Below are positions 36,162-44,095 of a stretch of DNA of 64,000 nt, in pieces (position 1 is the first letter of the stretch; the number at the start of each line of letters is the position of its first letter). The stretch spans positions 1 through 64,000 of the forward strand of contig NZ_JBQKLI010000012.1 of the NCBI RefSeq assembly GCF_052116305.1, read 5' to 3'. The notes below the pieces were generated by a model. The model worked only from the letters and a program-made list of their open reading frames with translations, was not told the origin of the DNA and did not search any database. Position numbers and translations under genes: made by a program. The DNA is from JBQKLI01 sp012798975 (GTDB taxonomy: Bacteria > Bacillota > Clostridia > Tissierellales > Peptoniphilaceae).

Positions 36162-36764
36162 CTATCCTATCGTCGCAAAAATATTGTAAATCCAATGGGC
36201 CACCATGGCGCCTTTAACATTGAAAAAGATTCGTATCATCCCAAGCACCATACCTATGGGAAATCGCACAAAAAGATTCGATAAAAACGTTTCGTTAATA
36301 TGAAGCAGCAGTGCAAAAATCAGTGATGTCAGGATCAAAGCATAAACACTTCCTATCTTTTCATTCAGATAATCATAATGCAGTTTTCGAAACAGATATT
36401 CTTCTCCAATCCCAATCGCTAAAAAATGAATAGTCATCGAATAATCCGTAAACTGTAGAAGAAATATAAACAACAGTATAAATCCTGCTGCAGTTCTCCA
36501 TCCAACCTCTACTCTTCTTTCAAAATTCAGCAGTCTTTTATAAATAAGCTTAGGCACTAGAACAAAGGAAAAAAGAATAGAAAGAGCTAATATACTTGCT
36601 GATACAGGCTCCGGCAGAAACCCTCCAGTCATAGCTGCCGCCAATGCAGAAAGATTTAAAGACACCGCTGCTGCAATAGTAATCACAATAATCCAAATAA
36701 TAGAATTAAGTATGTCTTTCATTTCCTCTGTTGTCTTTTTGAGTTTTGTATTGTTGAGTTCCAC
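36162..36764 (-). CDS. CPBP-family intramembrane protease
   Basis: 200 residues, about six helices. The abortive infection/CAAX protease motifs are present: EEYLFRKL (E121, E122, R126), FALLLHINE (F150, H155), and AHWIYN (H190). CPBP glutamic proteases often accompany bacteriocin loci, acting in leader removal or self-protection. Start is a GTG at 36764 after AAAGGAGGAG. First gene of the downstream unit, behind the TTTAAG-box promoter at 36809-36863. Confidence 0.85.
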   Translation of the reverse strand: MELNNTKLKKTTEEMKDILNSIIWIIVITIAAAVSLNLSALAAAMTGGFLPEPVSASILALSILFSFVLVPKLIYKRLLNFERRVEVGWRTAAGFILLFIFLLQFTDYSMTIHFLAIGIGEEYLFRKLHYDYLNEKIGSVYALILTSLIFALLLHINETFLSNLFVRFPIGMVLGMIRIFFNVKGAMVAHWIYNIFATIG

Positions 36765-36808
36765 GCCTCCTCCTTTATGCTTTGCTTGAGAATATAATCT
36801 CTGCCTTT

Positions 36809-36863
36809 ATCTTATATCCTTATCCTTAAAAGACCCCTAACTGAATCTTAAAATAAACTTAAT
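36809..36863 (-). promoter_or_regulatory. TTTAAG-box promoter of the protease/transporter unit
   Basis: Minus strand, 11-bp phase: ATTAAG (from 36863), TTTAAG (from 36852), GTTAGG (from 36841), TTTAAG (from 36830); then a -10-like TAAGAT (36809-36814) 10 bp after the last box. The layout is identical, base for base in spacing, to the site before the radical SAM gene. Boxes of the form NTTAAG-N5-WTTAAG resemble CiaR sites of streptococci; the OmpR-type regulator at 40098 is the natural candidate here. Confidence 0.75.
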
Positions 36864-36876
36864 TCCTTTATTTATA

Positions 36877-36907
36877 AATAAGAACCGAGAAAATCTCGGC
36901 TCTTATT
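36877..36907 (-). terminator. Terminator after the precursor peptide genes
   Basis: AATAAGAACCGAGA with its inverse (36877-36890, 36894-36907; one G-T pair), 3-nt loop, T/A-rich flank. It separates the precursor genes from the protease/transporter unit, which has its own promoter just beyond. Confidence 0.75.
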
Positions 36908-36942
36908 TGTAATATATTTAAACTAAATTTTTCTTTTATAGA

Positions 36943-37044
36943 TTAGATATTATAACTGTCTCCATTTTTACGTCTTCTTGTGTACCCTGCAGATACGATA
37001 AGAATATTGATGCAGAGACCCTTATTAGATCCTAATAATTTCAT
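36943..37044 (-). CDS. Precursor peptide 3 of the radical SAM cluster
   Basis: 33 residues: begins MKLLGSNKGLCINILI, then VSAGYTRRRKNGDSYNI. It keeps the MKLLG(A/S)NKGLC start, single Cys 11 and VSAGYTRR (17-24) of its two neighbours, but the rest has diverged. GAGGTGAAATGAG precedes the ATG. Too short for ordinary gene calling. Probably a variant product or a decayed copy. Confidence 0.8.
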   Translation of the reverse strand: MKLLGSNKGLCINILIVSAGYTRRRKNGDSYNI

Positions 37045-37090
37045 CTCATTTCACCTCTATTCGGTAAATGTAATTGCTATCACTCTTTTA

Positions 37091-37192
37091 TTAAACTCTT
37101 ACGCTGTGTCCGCCTTTAAGTCTTCTTGTATATCCTGCTGATACGAAGAATACGCTTACGCAAAGCCCTTTGTTTGCTCCTAATAATTTCAT
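37091..37192 (-). CDS. Precursor peptide 2 of the radical SAM cluster
   Basis: 33 residues, starting MKLLGANKGLCVSVFF and ending VSAGYTRRLKGGHSVRV. It differs from peptide 1 in a single residue (Lys for Arg at 26). AAAGGAGGTGAAACAG gives a very strong ribosome site. One cysteine, at 11. Located 38 bp after peptide 1 and 46 bp before peptide 3. Confidence 0.88.
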   Translation of the reverse strand: MKLLGANKGLCVSVFFVSAGYTRRLKGGHSVRV

Positions 37193-37230
37193 CTGTTTCA
37201 CCTCCTTTATTCTTAATCTAAGTACTTTTC

Positions 37231-37332
37231 TTACACTCTAACACTATGTCCGCCTCTAAGTCTTCTTGTATATCCTGCTGATACGAAGAATACGCTTACG
37301 CAAAGCCCTTTGTTTGCTCCTAATAATTTCAT
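37231..37332 (-). CDS. Precursor peptide 1 of the radical SAM cluster
   Basis: 33 residues, starting MKLLGANKGLCVSVFF and ending VSAGYTRRLRGGHSVRV, with GGGAGGTGA at the start codon. Located 51 bp after the radical SAM gene. Tandem near-identical copies, strong ribosome sites, the adjacent maturase and the lack of resemblance to any enzyme indicate a ribosomal peptide precursor. The basic, Gly-rich C-terminal half (GYTRR-x-x-x-G) is the likely core or recognition part. I do not recognise the family; a single Cys does not fit Cys-rich ranthipeptides such as SCIFF. Confidence 0.88.
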   Translation of the reverse strand: MKLLGANKGLCVSVFFVSAGYTRRLRGGHSVRV

Positions 37333-37383
37333 CTGTTTTCACCTCCCTTGTTTTGATATTTTAATTTATGCTAAAGGCATGAA

Positions 37384-38523
37384 TTAACGAAATAATAGAT
37401 CAAACTGCAACTCATAATAGGTGTCGTATAAACTGCAGTAGGGGTCTTTTTTATAGGTCCCTCCCGCTGCCATCGATCTTGCAAGACATCCTCTGCCGCA
37501 AAAAGCAGACTTATTGCACTCTCTGCATTCATTTATCTCAGTATCCAGCTTATCCTTAAATTCTTTTAATTTTTCCCAGGAGCTTTCTGAATCTTCTAGA
37601 ATATTTCCCAGCTTAATATTATGCATCATATGACAGGGAGATAAATTCCCTTCTGCATCTACACTGATGGATTTTTCACCTGCTCCGCAGTTTTCCTTGC
37701 AATAAATTTCTTCTTGAGGACTGAAACCTTCTAATGTATATGGAAATTCTTGGAAAGAACGATTTGTGAAGCGGACAAGCTGTTTTTCTGTGACTAAAAA
37801 CTCTTTGCTGTCTTTGTCCTTTGAATAGAACAGGCTATAGGTAATGGGCAGATTATACTCCTGGCTAAGTTCGTGATACTGTTCCACCCGGTCGATATTT
37901 GTTCTATTTAATGTAACGATCCCGCTGATCTCTGTACCTTCTTTGTCCGAAGCTTTCAAAATTTTCAGAATTTTTTCTTTATGGATTTTTCTTCCTAGAG
38001 GATTTTCTTCCTTTTCTATTTCGTCAATAGAGATAGCCAAGGCATCTAGATTCTTAAAAACATCTTCTTCTATTTCGATACTGCCGTTCGTAATCATTAC
38101 CGTATTAAAATCTCTTTTTTTAGCTTCGTCGATAATTTCTGCTATATCTTTCCGAAGCATCGGCTCGCCTCCAGAAAGGACGAGATTCGTATAACCTCTT
38201 TTTTTTAGCTGTTTCAAAATTTTTATAAGCTCTTCAAAACTTAAATCCTTCTTCTGATTTCTGTTTGAAATTCTGGAATAACATCCGACACAATCCATAT
38301 TGCATCGATGAGTTACATGAAGATAAACCTGCTTTCGAATATCTTTCGGCTGGAAAAATCCTATCTGCTCAAGGATGGGATAGGCACTGCCTTTTTGATC
38401 TCCGGTCTGTATATAGTCCCTCACAGCGTCTCTGTTTTCTTCCTCTACATAGACGACTGCCCCATTTTCAAAATTACATAAAAGCGAATGATCTTTATAA
38501 AAAACTTCTTTTATCTTCTCCAT
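37384..38523 (-). CDS. Radical SAM/SPASM peptide maturase
   Basis: 379 residues. An N-terminal region (1-60) resembles the peptide-binding start of other maturases. The radical SAM site is HRCNMDCVGCY (Cys 74, 78, 81), with LSGGEPM (117-123) binding SAM. The C-terminal SPASM domain carries eight Cys (275, 279, 297, 333, 336, 342, 346, 363) for two auxiliary [4Fe-4S] clusters. Such enzymes install thioether, carbon-carbon or epimer modifications on ribosomal peptides. The three precursors lie directly downstream in the same direction. The modification itself cannot be predicted. Confidence 0.93.
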   Translation of the reverse strand: MEKIKEVFYKDHSLLCNFENGAVVYVEEENRDAVRDYIQTGDQKGSAYPILEQIGFFQPKDIRKQVYLHVTHRCNMDCVGCYSRISNRNQKKDLSFEELIKILKQLKKRGYTNLVLSGGEPMLRKDIAEIIDEAKKRDFNTVMITNGSIEIEEDVFKNLDALAISIDEIEKEENPLGRKIHKEKILKILKASDKEGTEISGIVTLNRTNIDRVEQYHELSQEYNLPITYSLFYSKDKDSKEFLVTEKQLVRFTNRSFQEFPYTLEGFSPQEEIYCKENCGAGEKSISVDAEGNLSPCHMMHNIKLGNILEDSESSWEKLKEFKDKLDTEINECRECNKSAFCGRGCLARSMAAGGTYKKDPYCSLYDTYYELQFDLLFR

Positions 38524-38549
38524 GTCTCCCCCTTTTCGATTACACTACT

Positions 38550-38623
38550 ATCTTATCTTCCCGCTCTTAAAACCTTCATAAGCAAACCTTAAAATAACCT
38601 TATTTCCTTAAACCTTCCTTAAA
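38550..38623 (-). promoter_or_regulatory. TTTAAG-box promoter of the radical SAM/precursor unit
   Basis: Minus strand: AATAAG (from 38604), TTTAAG (from 38593), CTTATG (from 38582), TTTAAG (from 38571), each 11 bp apart, then TAAGAT (38550-38555) 10 bp after the last box. An additional pair of exact TTTAAG boxes, 11 bp apart (from 38623 and 38612), lies upstream. Spacing matches the second promoter at 36809 exactly. Confidence 0.78.
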
Positions 38624-38646
38624 CATTTAAATTTGAACATAAAAAT

Positions 38647-38681
38647 AAAAGATACCTTCTTTTTATCTGCAGGTATCTTTT
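38647..38681 (-). terminator. Terminator of the two-component system genes
   Basis: AAAAGATACCT with inverse (38647-38657, 38671-38681) and a T-rich exit on the minus strand; it isolates the sensor/regulator pair from the radical SAM unit. Confidence 0.8.
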
Positions 38682-38692
38682 ATAATTTACTT

Positions 38693-40108
38693 TTATTCAA
38701 CAGCCCCTTTACTTTTCCTAAGACGGATAATAAAGGCCTTGGAATACTCTTTATAAGGCTGTATTAATTGTAATTCCCCTTTGTGTTTTTCTACGATTCT
38801 TTTTGTTATGGATAGGCCTAAACCGCTATGGCCCATTTTGTCTTTAATCGGTTTTTTTCGAATAAAAGGCTCAAAAATCAGATTGACTAAAAAATCTTCT
38901 ATTCTATTTCCATTATCTGCGATGATAATCTCCGCGAAATCTTCTCCTTCTTCAATCCCCATATAAACTCTGCCGCCTTTCTCATTATGAAATGCTGCAT
39001 TTTCTACAAGATTGATAATCGCCCTTTTAATTTCCAGCTCATCTGCAAAAAGAAGAATCTCCTTCTCCTCAATATCAATAATCTGCTCCATCTCTTTCAT
39101 CTCAAAACTGCTGTATTTTTCAGCGATAATATTTCGAAATAAATCCGCAATATCAATCTCTTTTAAATTTAAACTATAGTCTACTCTAGACAGTTTTCCG
39201 AAAGACATAAGGATCTGAAGCATTTTTTCCATATCATCACAATTTTCTGTAATCTTCTCTATCGGTATTTTATACTTATTTGAAAGCTCTTCTTCCATTA
39301 ATAAAATACTGGCATATCCCTTGATCGGCGTAATGGAGTTTTTAATATCATGACCCAGCTCGGAAATGAGCTGATATCTTAAAAACTCGTCATTTTTTGT
39401 TTTATCCATAAGATAATCAAGCCTCTTCGTCATACTCTCAAAGGAGTCCCGCATCTCATCAAATTCTTCGATCTCGTAACTAGTATGATGAATGCTGTAA
39501 TTTTCCTCCTTTACTTTTTTCATATCTTCTCTTAAATCTTCTAAAGGAACATTGACAAGACGGTCGATTCTTCTTGTAGATAGTTTCAATATAAACCAGT
39601 ATCCGAAGGCCATAACAGCCGCTGCTGTAATGAAAAGCAGAAAAATCCCGGAGGTATCTTGATCTAGATCCATATCAATCCTATAATTTAAGTGGATCCG
39701 GTCTTTCGGCAGAATAAGCAGTTTATATAGATCTTCCTCTGCTCTAGAAAGTTTCGTAAGAATACCGGAATAATACCTGCCCTCTTCTTGATATTCTCCT
39801 TGGCTAAGCTCGTAGATCTCTTTCGAACTGTATCTGCTTTTTTCTTCTTCCGGAGAGAGTATATTGTACTCTCCGTCGATAATCTGTATCTTTCCTTCGT
39901 AGGCTTCAGCCTTCTTTATTTCATTCTCTCTATTTCCAAGATACTCCTGATAGCTGCTGTCTCCTCCTAAAAGATCCATCTTGTCAACTAATCTTTCCCC
40001 TGCTTGATTCATTACAAAGAGGACAAAAAGAACTAAAAAAATAACCGCAAATGTAAATAAGATAAAATGATTTCGAAGAATCTTTTTTAATGAAATCTTA
40101 TTTTTCAA
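38693..40108 (-). CDS. Sensor histidine kinase of the peptide cluster
   Basis: 471 residues. Two membrane helices (about 12-33 and 153-175) bracket an extracytoplasmic domain of about 120 residues. A HAMP-like linker follows, then HisKA with SELGHDIKNSITPIKGY (phospho-His) and an HATPase domain with ENAAFHNEKGG, DNGNRIED and GLGLSI. The extracellular domain could sense the peptide or envelope stress. Overlaps the regulator gene by 11 bp. Confidence 0.93.
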   Translation of the reverse strand: MKNKISLKKILRNHFILFTFAVIFLVLFVLFVMNQAGERLVDKMDLLGGDSSYQEYLGNRENEIKKAEAYEGKIQIIDGEYNILSPEEEKSRYSSKEIYELSQGEYQEEGRYYSGILTKLSRAEEDLYKLLILPKDRIHLNYRIDMDLDQDTSGIFLLFITAAAVMAFGYWFILKLSTRRIDRLVNVPLEDLREDMKKVKEENYSIHHTSYEIEEFDEMRDSFESMTKRLDYLMDKTKNDEFLRYQLISELGHDIKNSITPIKGYASILLMEEELSNKYKIPIEKITENCDDMEKMLQILMSFGKLSRVDYSLNLKEIDIADLFRNIIAEKYSSFEMKEMEQIIDIEEKEILLFADELEIKRAIINLVENAAFHNEKGGRVYMGIEEGEDFAEIIIADNGNRIEDFLVNLIFEPFIRKKPIKDKMGHSGLGLSITKRIVEKHKGELQLIQPYKEYSKAFIIRLRKSKGAVE

Positions 40109-40784
40109 ATCGATACCCCAGCCCCCGTATAGTTTTAATATAACGTTTCTCTGTCATCTTTTCGAGTTTTTCCCTTAATTTGCTGATATGTACCATAATC
40201 GTATTATCATCATAGGCATAGTCCTCTTCCCAGACGATTTCGTAAATCTGTTTTTTGGTGAACACCTGACCCGGAGATTCCATAAATACTCTGAGCATCT
40301 TGTATTCTGTAGGAAGAAGTTCTGTTTCTTTGCCTTTAAAATACAGTACCGGATTTCGAAGATCTAATTTTAAATCCCCCGCTTTTAACATCTCTCCCTT
40401 TCTTCCCTTTTCCATCATAGACTTTCTTCTTAAATGTGCCTCAATTCGAGCATCTAATTCCAGCGGGTTGAAAGGCTTTGTTAAATAATCGTCGGCTCCC
40501 ATTTTAAGCCCTAATATAATATCCATATCTAAATCCTTTGAGGAAAGAATAATAACTGGAACCTCTCTTTCTTTTCGGATTTCTGTAAGAACTTCCAGTC
40601 CATTCATTCCCGGAAGCACAATATCCAAAAGAACTAAATCGATCTCTTCTCTCTCAAGCTTTTCAAGCCCCTCTTCTCCTGTTTCAGCTGTAAAAACCTG
40701 ATACTGGGTTCCGATATAGATTTCAATAAGCTCAGAAATTTTTTTACTGTCTTCTATTACAAGTATACTCTGTCTTCTTTCCAT
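40098..40784 (-). CDS. OmpR/PhoB-family response regulator of the peptide cluster
   Basis: 228 residues. Receiver domain: IEDS acidic pair, phospho-Asp in LLDIVLPGMNG, Ser in ILSS, Lys in TKPFNP. C-terminal winged helix: LLPTEYKMLRVFMESPGQVFTKKQIYEIVW ... TIRGLGYRFE. OmpR-type regulators bind tandem direct repeats about 11 bp apart, which matches the boxes found before the radical SAM gene and the protease gene. Confidence 0.95.
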   Translation of the reverse strand: MERRQSILVIEDSKKISELIEIYIGTQYQVFTAETGEEGLEKLEREEIDLVLLDIVLPGMNGLEVLTEIRKEREVPVIILSSKDLDMDIILGLKMGADDYLTKPFNPLELDARIEAHLRRKSMMEKGRKGEMLKAGDLKLDLRNPVLYFKGKETELLPTEYKMLRVFMESPGQVFTKKQIYEIVWEEDYAYDDNTIMVHISKLREKLEKMTEKRYIKTIRGLGYRFEK

Positions 40785-40894
40785 AAACCTCCGCCTTTAC
40801 GCTTTTTCTAGATAAAGCACTTTCTATAATCAGTGTACCAATTTTATCACTCCCGCTCAAGGAAAAGCTAAAAAGGGTTTAGAGAAAGAAAAAA

Positions 40895-40924
40895 AGACCG
40901 CACCATTCGGCGCAGTCTCTTTTT
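40895..40924 (-). terminator. Terminator of the sodium symporter gene (GACCGCA family)
   Basis: AGACCGCACC paired with GGCGCAGTCT (40895-40904, 40909-40918, two G-T pairs), followed on the minus strand by a T7 run. Shares its stem with terminators at 44132 and 48977. Confidence 0.85.
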
Positions 40925-42256
40925 CTAGAAGGCCACTTTCATCGATAAAGCTACAATACAAAGAACAATGGCAAAAGGAACATAAAGGAAACGTCCCATA
41001 AAATACCACCTTTGTCCTTCCTTGTTTACTCTTCCCTTATTGATTTCAAAAAGAAGATCTTCTTTTTTCATAATCCAAAACCAGGATATAGCCCCTAAGG
41101 TTGCTCCTAAGGGAATAATGTAGATCGAAACGAGATCCATCCATGGTCCCCAAGAAACAATAGTTTCCATATTTAATCCAAATCCTAAACAAACAACGGA
41201 TAAAAATATCAGTATCATGCCACGGTTGAATTTCGGAAATTTATGAAGCAGCGATTCTGCCACAGCTTCAAACATATTCTGAAGAGAACTGACTCCAGCA
41301 AAGATCATTGCTGTATATAGAATAATTGCAAAAAGCTGTCCCATAGGAATATCTTGAAGAATCTTCGGCAATGTTACAAATAAAAGTCCAGGTCCGGCTC
41401 CCACATCCAATCCATAAGCAAAACATGCGGGAATAATAACCAAAGCCGCTACAAGAGCTGCTATAGTATCAAAAATAGCTGTATGCCTTGCAACTGAAAC
41501 AACATCCTCTTTCTCTTCTAAATAAGCACCATAAACGATCATACCGCTTCCAGTAATAGAAAGGGAAAAGAAAGCTTGTCCCATCGCCCAGATCCACACC
41601 ATAGGATCTCTTAAAACTTCCCACCTTGGAATAAACATAAAGCGGTACCCTTCTGCTGCATTCGGAAGCATTGACACTCTTATCGCTAAAATCACAAAAA
41701 TCACAAAAAATAACGGCATCATAATTTTATTGCTCTTCTCAATACTTTTAGCTCCTAAGTACAAGGTTAAAAGCGTTGCCAAAACTACAATAATATGAAA
41801 AGGCATTACAGAATACCCCTCCATGGAAAATGATGCAAACCATTGTTCTGTATTTACCGTCATTAAACTTCCTGTTAAGGAGTCCAATAACGCCTTTCCA
41901 ACATAAGCTACAATCACCGCATAACCTATAGCAATACACATTGAACCGATTAAGGGAAGCCAGCCCAGTACTGCTCCTGCTTTTCCTAAATTTTTACTTC
42001 GGCTTTTCCACGCATTTTCATAGGAACCTAGTGTCCCCGTCCTCGCACGGCGCCCAATGGCAAACTCTGAGGGCAGCCCTACATAACTAAAGATAAAAAT
42101 AAAAAACAGATAGATTAAAAAGAAAGCTCCCCCTCCATTTGTCCCCATCTTGTTAGGAAATCCCCATACATTCGCCATGCCTACTGCAGAACCTACTGAA
42201 GATAATATAAAGCCCCAGCGGCTGTTAAAACGTTTTGTTTTTTCTTTCTCATTCAT
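40925..42256 (-). CDS. Sodium-dependent transporter, NSS/SNF family
   Basis: 443 residues, eleven or twelve helices. Family signature at the N-terminus: RWGFILSSVGSAVGMANVWGFPNKMGTNGGGAFFLIYL, where the Na+ and substrate are bound. Homologues (LeuT, TnaT, MhsT) import amino acids; the substrate here is unknown. A GGAG site precedes the ATG. Single gene. Confidence 0.92.
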   Translation of the reverse strand: MNEKEKTKRFNSRWGFILSSVGSAVGMANVWGFPNKMGTNGGGAFFLIYLFFIFIFSYVGLPSEFAIGRRARTGTLGSYENAWKSRSKNLGKAGAVLGWLPLIGSMCIAIGYAVIVAYVGKALLDSLTGSLMTVNTEQWFASFSMEGYSVMPFHIIVVLATLLTLYLGAKSIEKSNKIMMPLFFVIFVILAIRVSMLPNAAEGYRFMFIPRWEVLRDPMVWIWAMGQAFFSLSITGSGMIVYGAYLEEKEDVVSVARHTAIFDTIAALVAALVIIPACFAYGLDVGAGPGLLFVTLPKILQDIPMGQLFAIILYTAMIFAGVSSLQNMFEAVAESLLHKFPKFNRGMILIFLSVVCLGFGLNMETIVSWGPWMDLVSIYIIPLGATLGAISWFWIMKKEDLLFEINKGRVNKEGQRWYFMGRFLYVPFAIVLCIVALSMKVAF

Positions 42257-42352
42257 AGTATACTTCTCCTAATTTAAAATTCTCCATACAGTATTGTAAC
42301 ATTGATGGAAATTTATTGAAATCTTTTATGAAATAAAACCGCTAAAAAGATC

Positions 42353-42381
42353 TTTACTTAGAATATATGTTCTGTTATACT
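42353..42381 (+). promoter_or_regulatory. dinB promoter with LexA-type SOS box
   Basis: TTTACT (42353-42358), 17-bp spacer, TATACT (42376-42381). Inside the spacer lies GAATATATGTTC (42361-42372), a 7 of 8 match to the Gram-positive SOS box GAAC-N4-GTTC. Placement between -35 and -10 suits LexA repression. Confidence 0.75.
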
Positions 42382-42408
42382 TGTTCTAAACAGTTAAGGA
42401 GGTCTTTT

Positions 42409-43647
42409 ATGAACATCTTTTATCATATCGATGTCAACTCGGCCTATCTTTCTTGGGAAGCAGCTCACCGGCTTTCTTTAGATCCCTCTGCCATCGACTT
42501 GCGGGAGATACCAGCTATCATAGGAGGGGACGAAAAAAAGAGAAAAGGTATCGTATTGGCGAAATCCATTCCCGCAAAAAAATACAAAATCCAGACAGGG
42601 GAGCCCATCCGCTCTGCTCTGCAAAAATACCCTAAGCTTGAAATCATCCCTCCTCAGTACAGCCTATATATGAAAGCAAGCCAGTCCATGGTGGATTTGA
42701 TCTCAGAATACACTCCTTTGATCCAGCGCTTTTCCATAGATGAACTTTTTGCGCAATACATAGGACCTCCAGGAGAACATTTAAAACAGGCAGAAGAAAT
42801 CCGAGAACGGATCTCTAGAGAATTGGGCTTCACGGTTAATATCGGAGTGAGCTTCAACAAGCTTCTGGCAAAAGTCGCATCGGATTTTACAAAGCCCGAC
42901 CGTGTCCATCCTCTTTTTAAAGAAGATATCCCAGTGAAAATGTGGCCTCTTCCTGTAGGCGATCTTTTTATGGTAGGAAGACGTACAGAGAAAAAATTAA
43001 GAGAACGAGGAATTACAACCATAGGCGAACTCGCCGCTATGGATCCGAAATATATGTACCGCTGGATGAAAAAACCAGGACTTACCATCTGGAATTTTGC
43101 CAACGGCATTGAAAACAGCTCGATTCTTCTAAACTCTCCTCCCTATAAAAGCATCAGCAATTCCACTACCATGCCCTTTGATGTAGAAACGAAAAAAGAC
43201 TGCAAAAGAGTTCTTCTAGCCATCAGCGAAAATATCGGCAACCGCTTAAGAGGACTTCATTTTAACGGACAAGTTTTATCCGTATCCTTCTGTAATACAG
43301 ACTTCCTTCATTATAGAAAAGAAGAAAAACTGAATTTCCCCACTCAAAATACTCAAATTCTCTATAAACAAGCTGAAAAATTGTTTTCAGAGATCTGGAA
43401 AGGAGAACCCCTTCGAAAGTTCTCTATCCGAGTCAGCAAATTAACCAGCGATCAGGCAAAACAACTTTCTCTTTTTGAAAAAGAAGAAGAAAAATACAGG
43501 AACTTAGAAACAACTTTAGATCATTTACGAGAAGAGTACGGAAAAAGATCCGTCTACCGTTCCACCTTCCTCCATTCCGGAATATCCCCCATGATCGGCG
43601 GCGTAATGGAAGAAGAAGAGTACCTGATGATGAGCAGTACACTATAA
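42409..43647 (+). CDS. dinB: DNA polymerase IV (Y-family translesion polymerase)
   Basis: 412 residues. HIDVNSAYLSWEA and RFSIDELF hold the catalytic acidic residues; the fingers, thumb (VGRRTEKKLRERGITTIGELA) and little-finger domains follow. QLSLF near 357-361 is a beta-clamp binding motif. The start at 42409 has AAGGAGG 8 nt upstream; an in-frame ATG at 42367 falls inside the SOS box and promoter. Performs error-prone synthesis past lesions. Confidence 0.93.
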   Translation: MNIFYHIDVNSAYLSWEAAHRLSLDPSAIDLREIPAIIGGDEKKRKGIVLAKSIPAKKYKIQTGEPIRSALQKYPKLEIIPPQYSLYMKASQSMVDLISEYTPLIQRFSIDELFAQYIGPPGEHLKQAEEIRERISRELGFTVNIGVSFNKLLAKVASDFTKPDRVHPLFKEDIPVKMWPLPVGDLFMVGRRTEKKLRERGITTIGELAAMDPKYMYRWMKKPGLTIWNFANGIENSSILLNSPPYKSISNSTTMPFDVETKKDCKRVLLAISENIGNRLRGLHFNGQVLSVSFCNTDFLHYRKEEKLNFPTQNTQILYKQAEKLFSEIWKGEPLRKFSIRVSKLTSDQAKQLSLFEKEEEKYRNLETTLDHLREEYGKRSVYRSTFLHSGISPMIGGVMEEEEYLMMSSTL

Positions 43648-43799
43648 AAAAGTGTGGAATGTGAGAGAGGGAAGAGAGGAGTTGAAGTAGAAACGAGGAG
43701 CCTGTTTCCTTTGTTTGATGTAACGCATCTTCGATGCTGATGCAAGGGATATTCACAGAACTGGCTGCCATTGCTGATAAAGAAAATCGAGGTGATATT
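43648..43799. repeat. Purine tract and hairpin between dinB and the following small gene
   Basis: A G/A-rich run (43650-43680, GTGTGG ... GAGAGAGGGAAGAG) is followed by a small hairpin GCATC-TTC-GATGC (43725-43737). It belongs to the same style of intergenic sequence as the gaps at 28.6, 44.1, 48.9 and 60.8 kb. Confidence 0.5.
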
Positions 43800-44081
43800 A
43801 TGAAAATACTTATGATCGAATTAGAAACTCTCTGCTACTATAATCGAAGAGAATATCCCCGCCCTCTTCGATTTAAAATCCTTCCCAATCCTAATGTTCC
43901 TGAAACCATAGAAAGACCGGTAATCCTTAAAGTCAGTCAAATTTTCTCCAGCCGTGTTATTGAAAAAGGAAAGAAAAAGACCATTGTTTATGAATGCATC
44001 AGCGAACTCTCTTCTAAAAAAATACAATACGATCTAAAATATTTCCCCGATACCCAAAGCTGGTATTTGTATCGGTATTGA
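43800..44081 (+). CDS. Small protein downstream of dinB (DUF6504-like)
   Basis: 93 residues, start at 43800 with GAGGTG 7 nt upstream. Sequence features: RPLRFKILPNPN, then RPVILKVSQIF, then a C-terminal YDLKYFPDTQSWYLYR. The last segment resembles small domains found fused or adjacent to DinB-type polymerases, and the position fits. The assignment is tentative. It probably shares the dinB transcript. Confidence 0.6.
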   Translation: MKILMIELETLCYYNRREYPRPLRFKILPNPNVPETIERPVILKVSQIFSSRVIEKGKKKTIVYECISELSSKKIQYDLKYFPDTQSWYLYRY

Positions 44082-44095
44082 AAAGAGAGGGAGTA

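Noticed and set aside
36943..37332. Assigning the peptides to Clo7bot or SCIFF families
   Set aside because: Those I know as Cys-rich; these have a single Cys and a different conserved core.
42367..42408. Longer dinB start
   Set aside because: It falls inside the promoter and SOS box; the ATG at 42409 has AAGGAGG.
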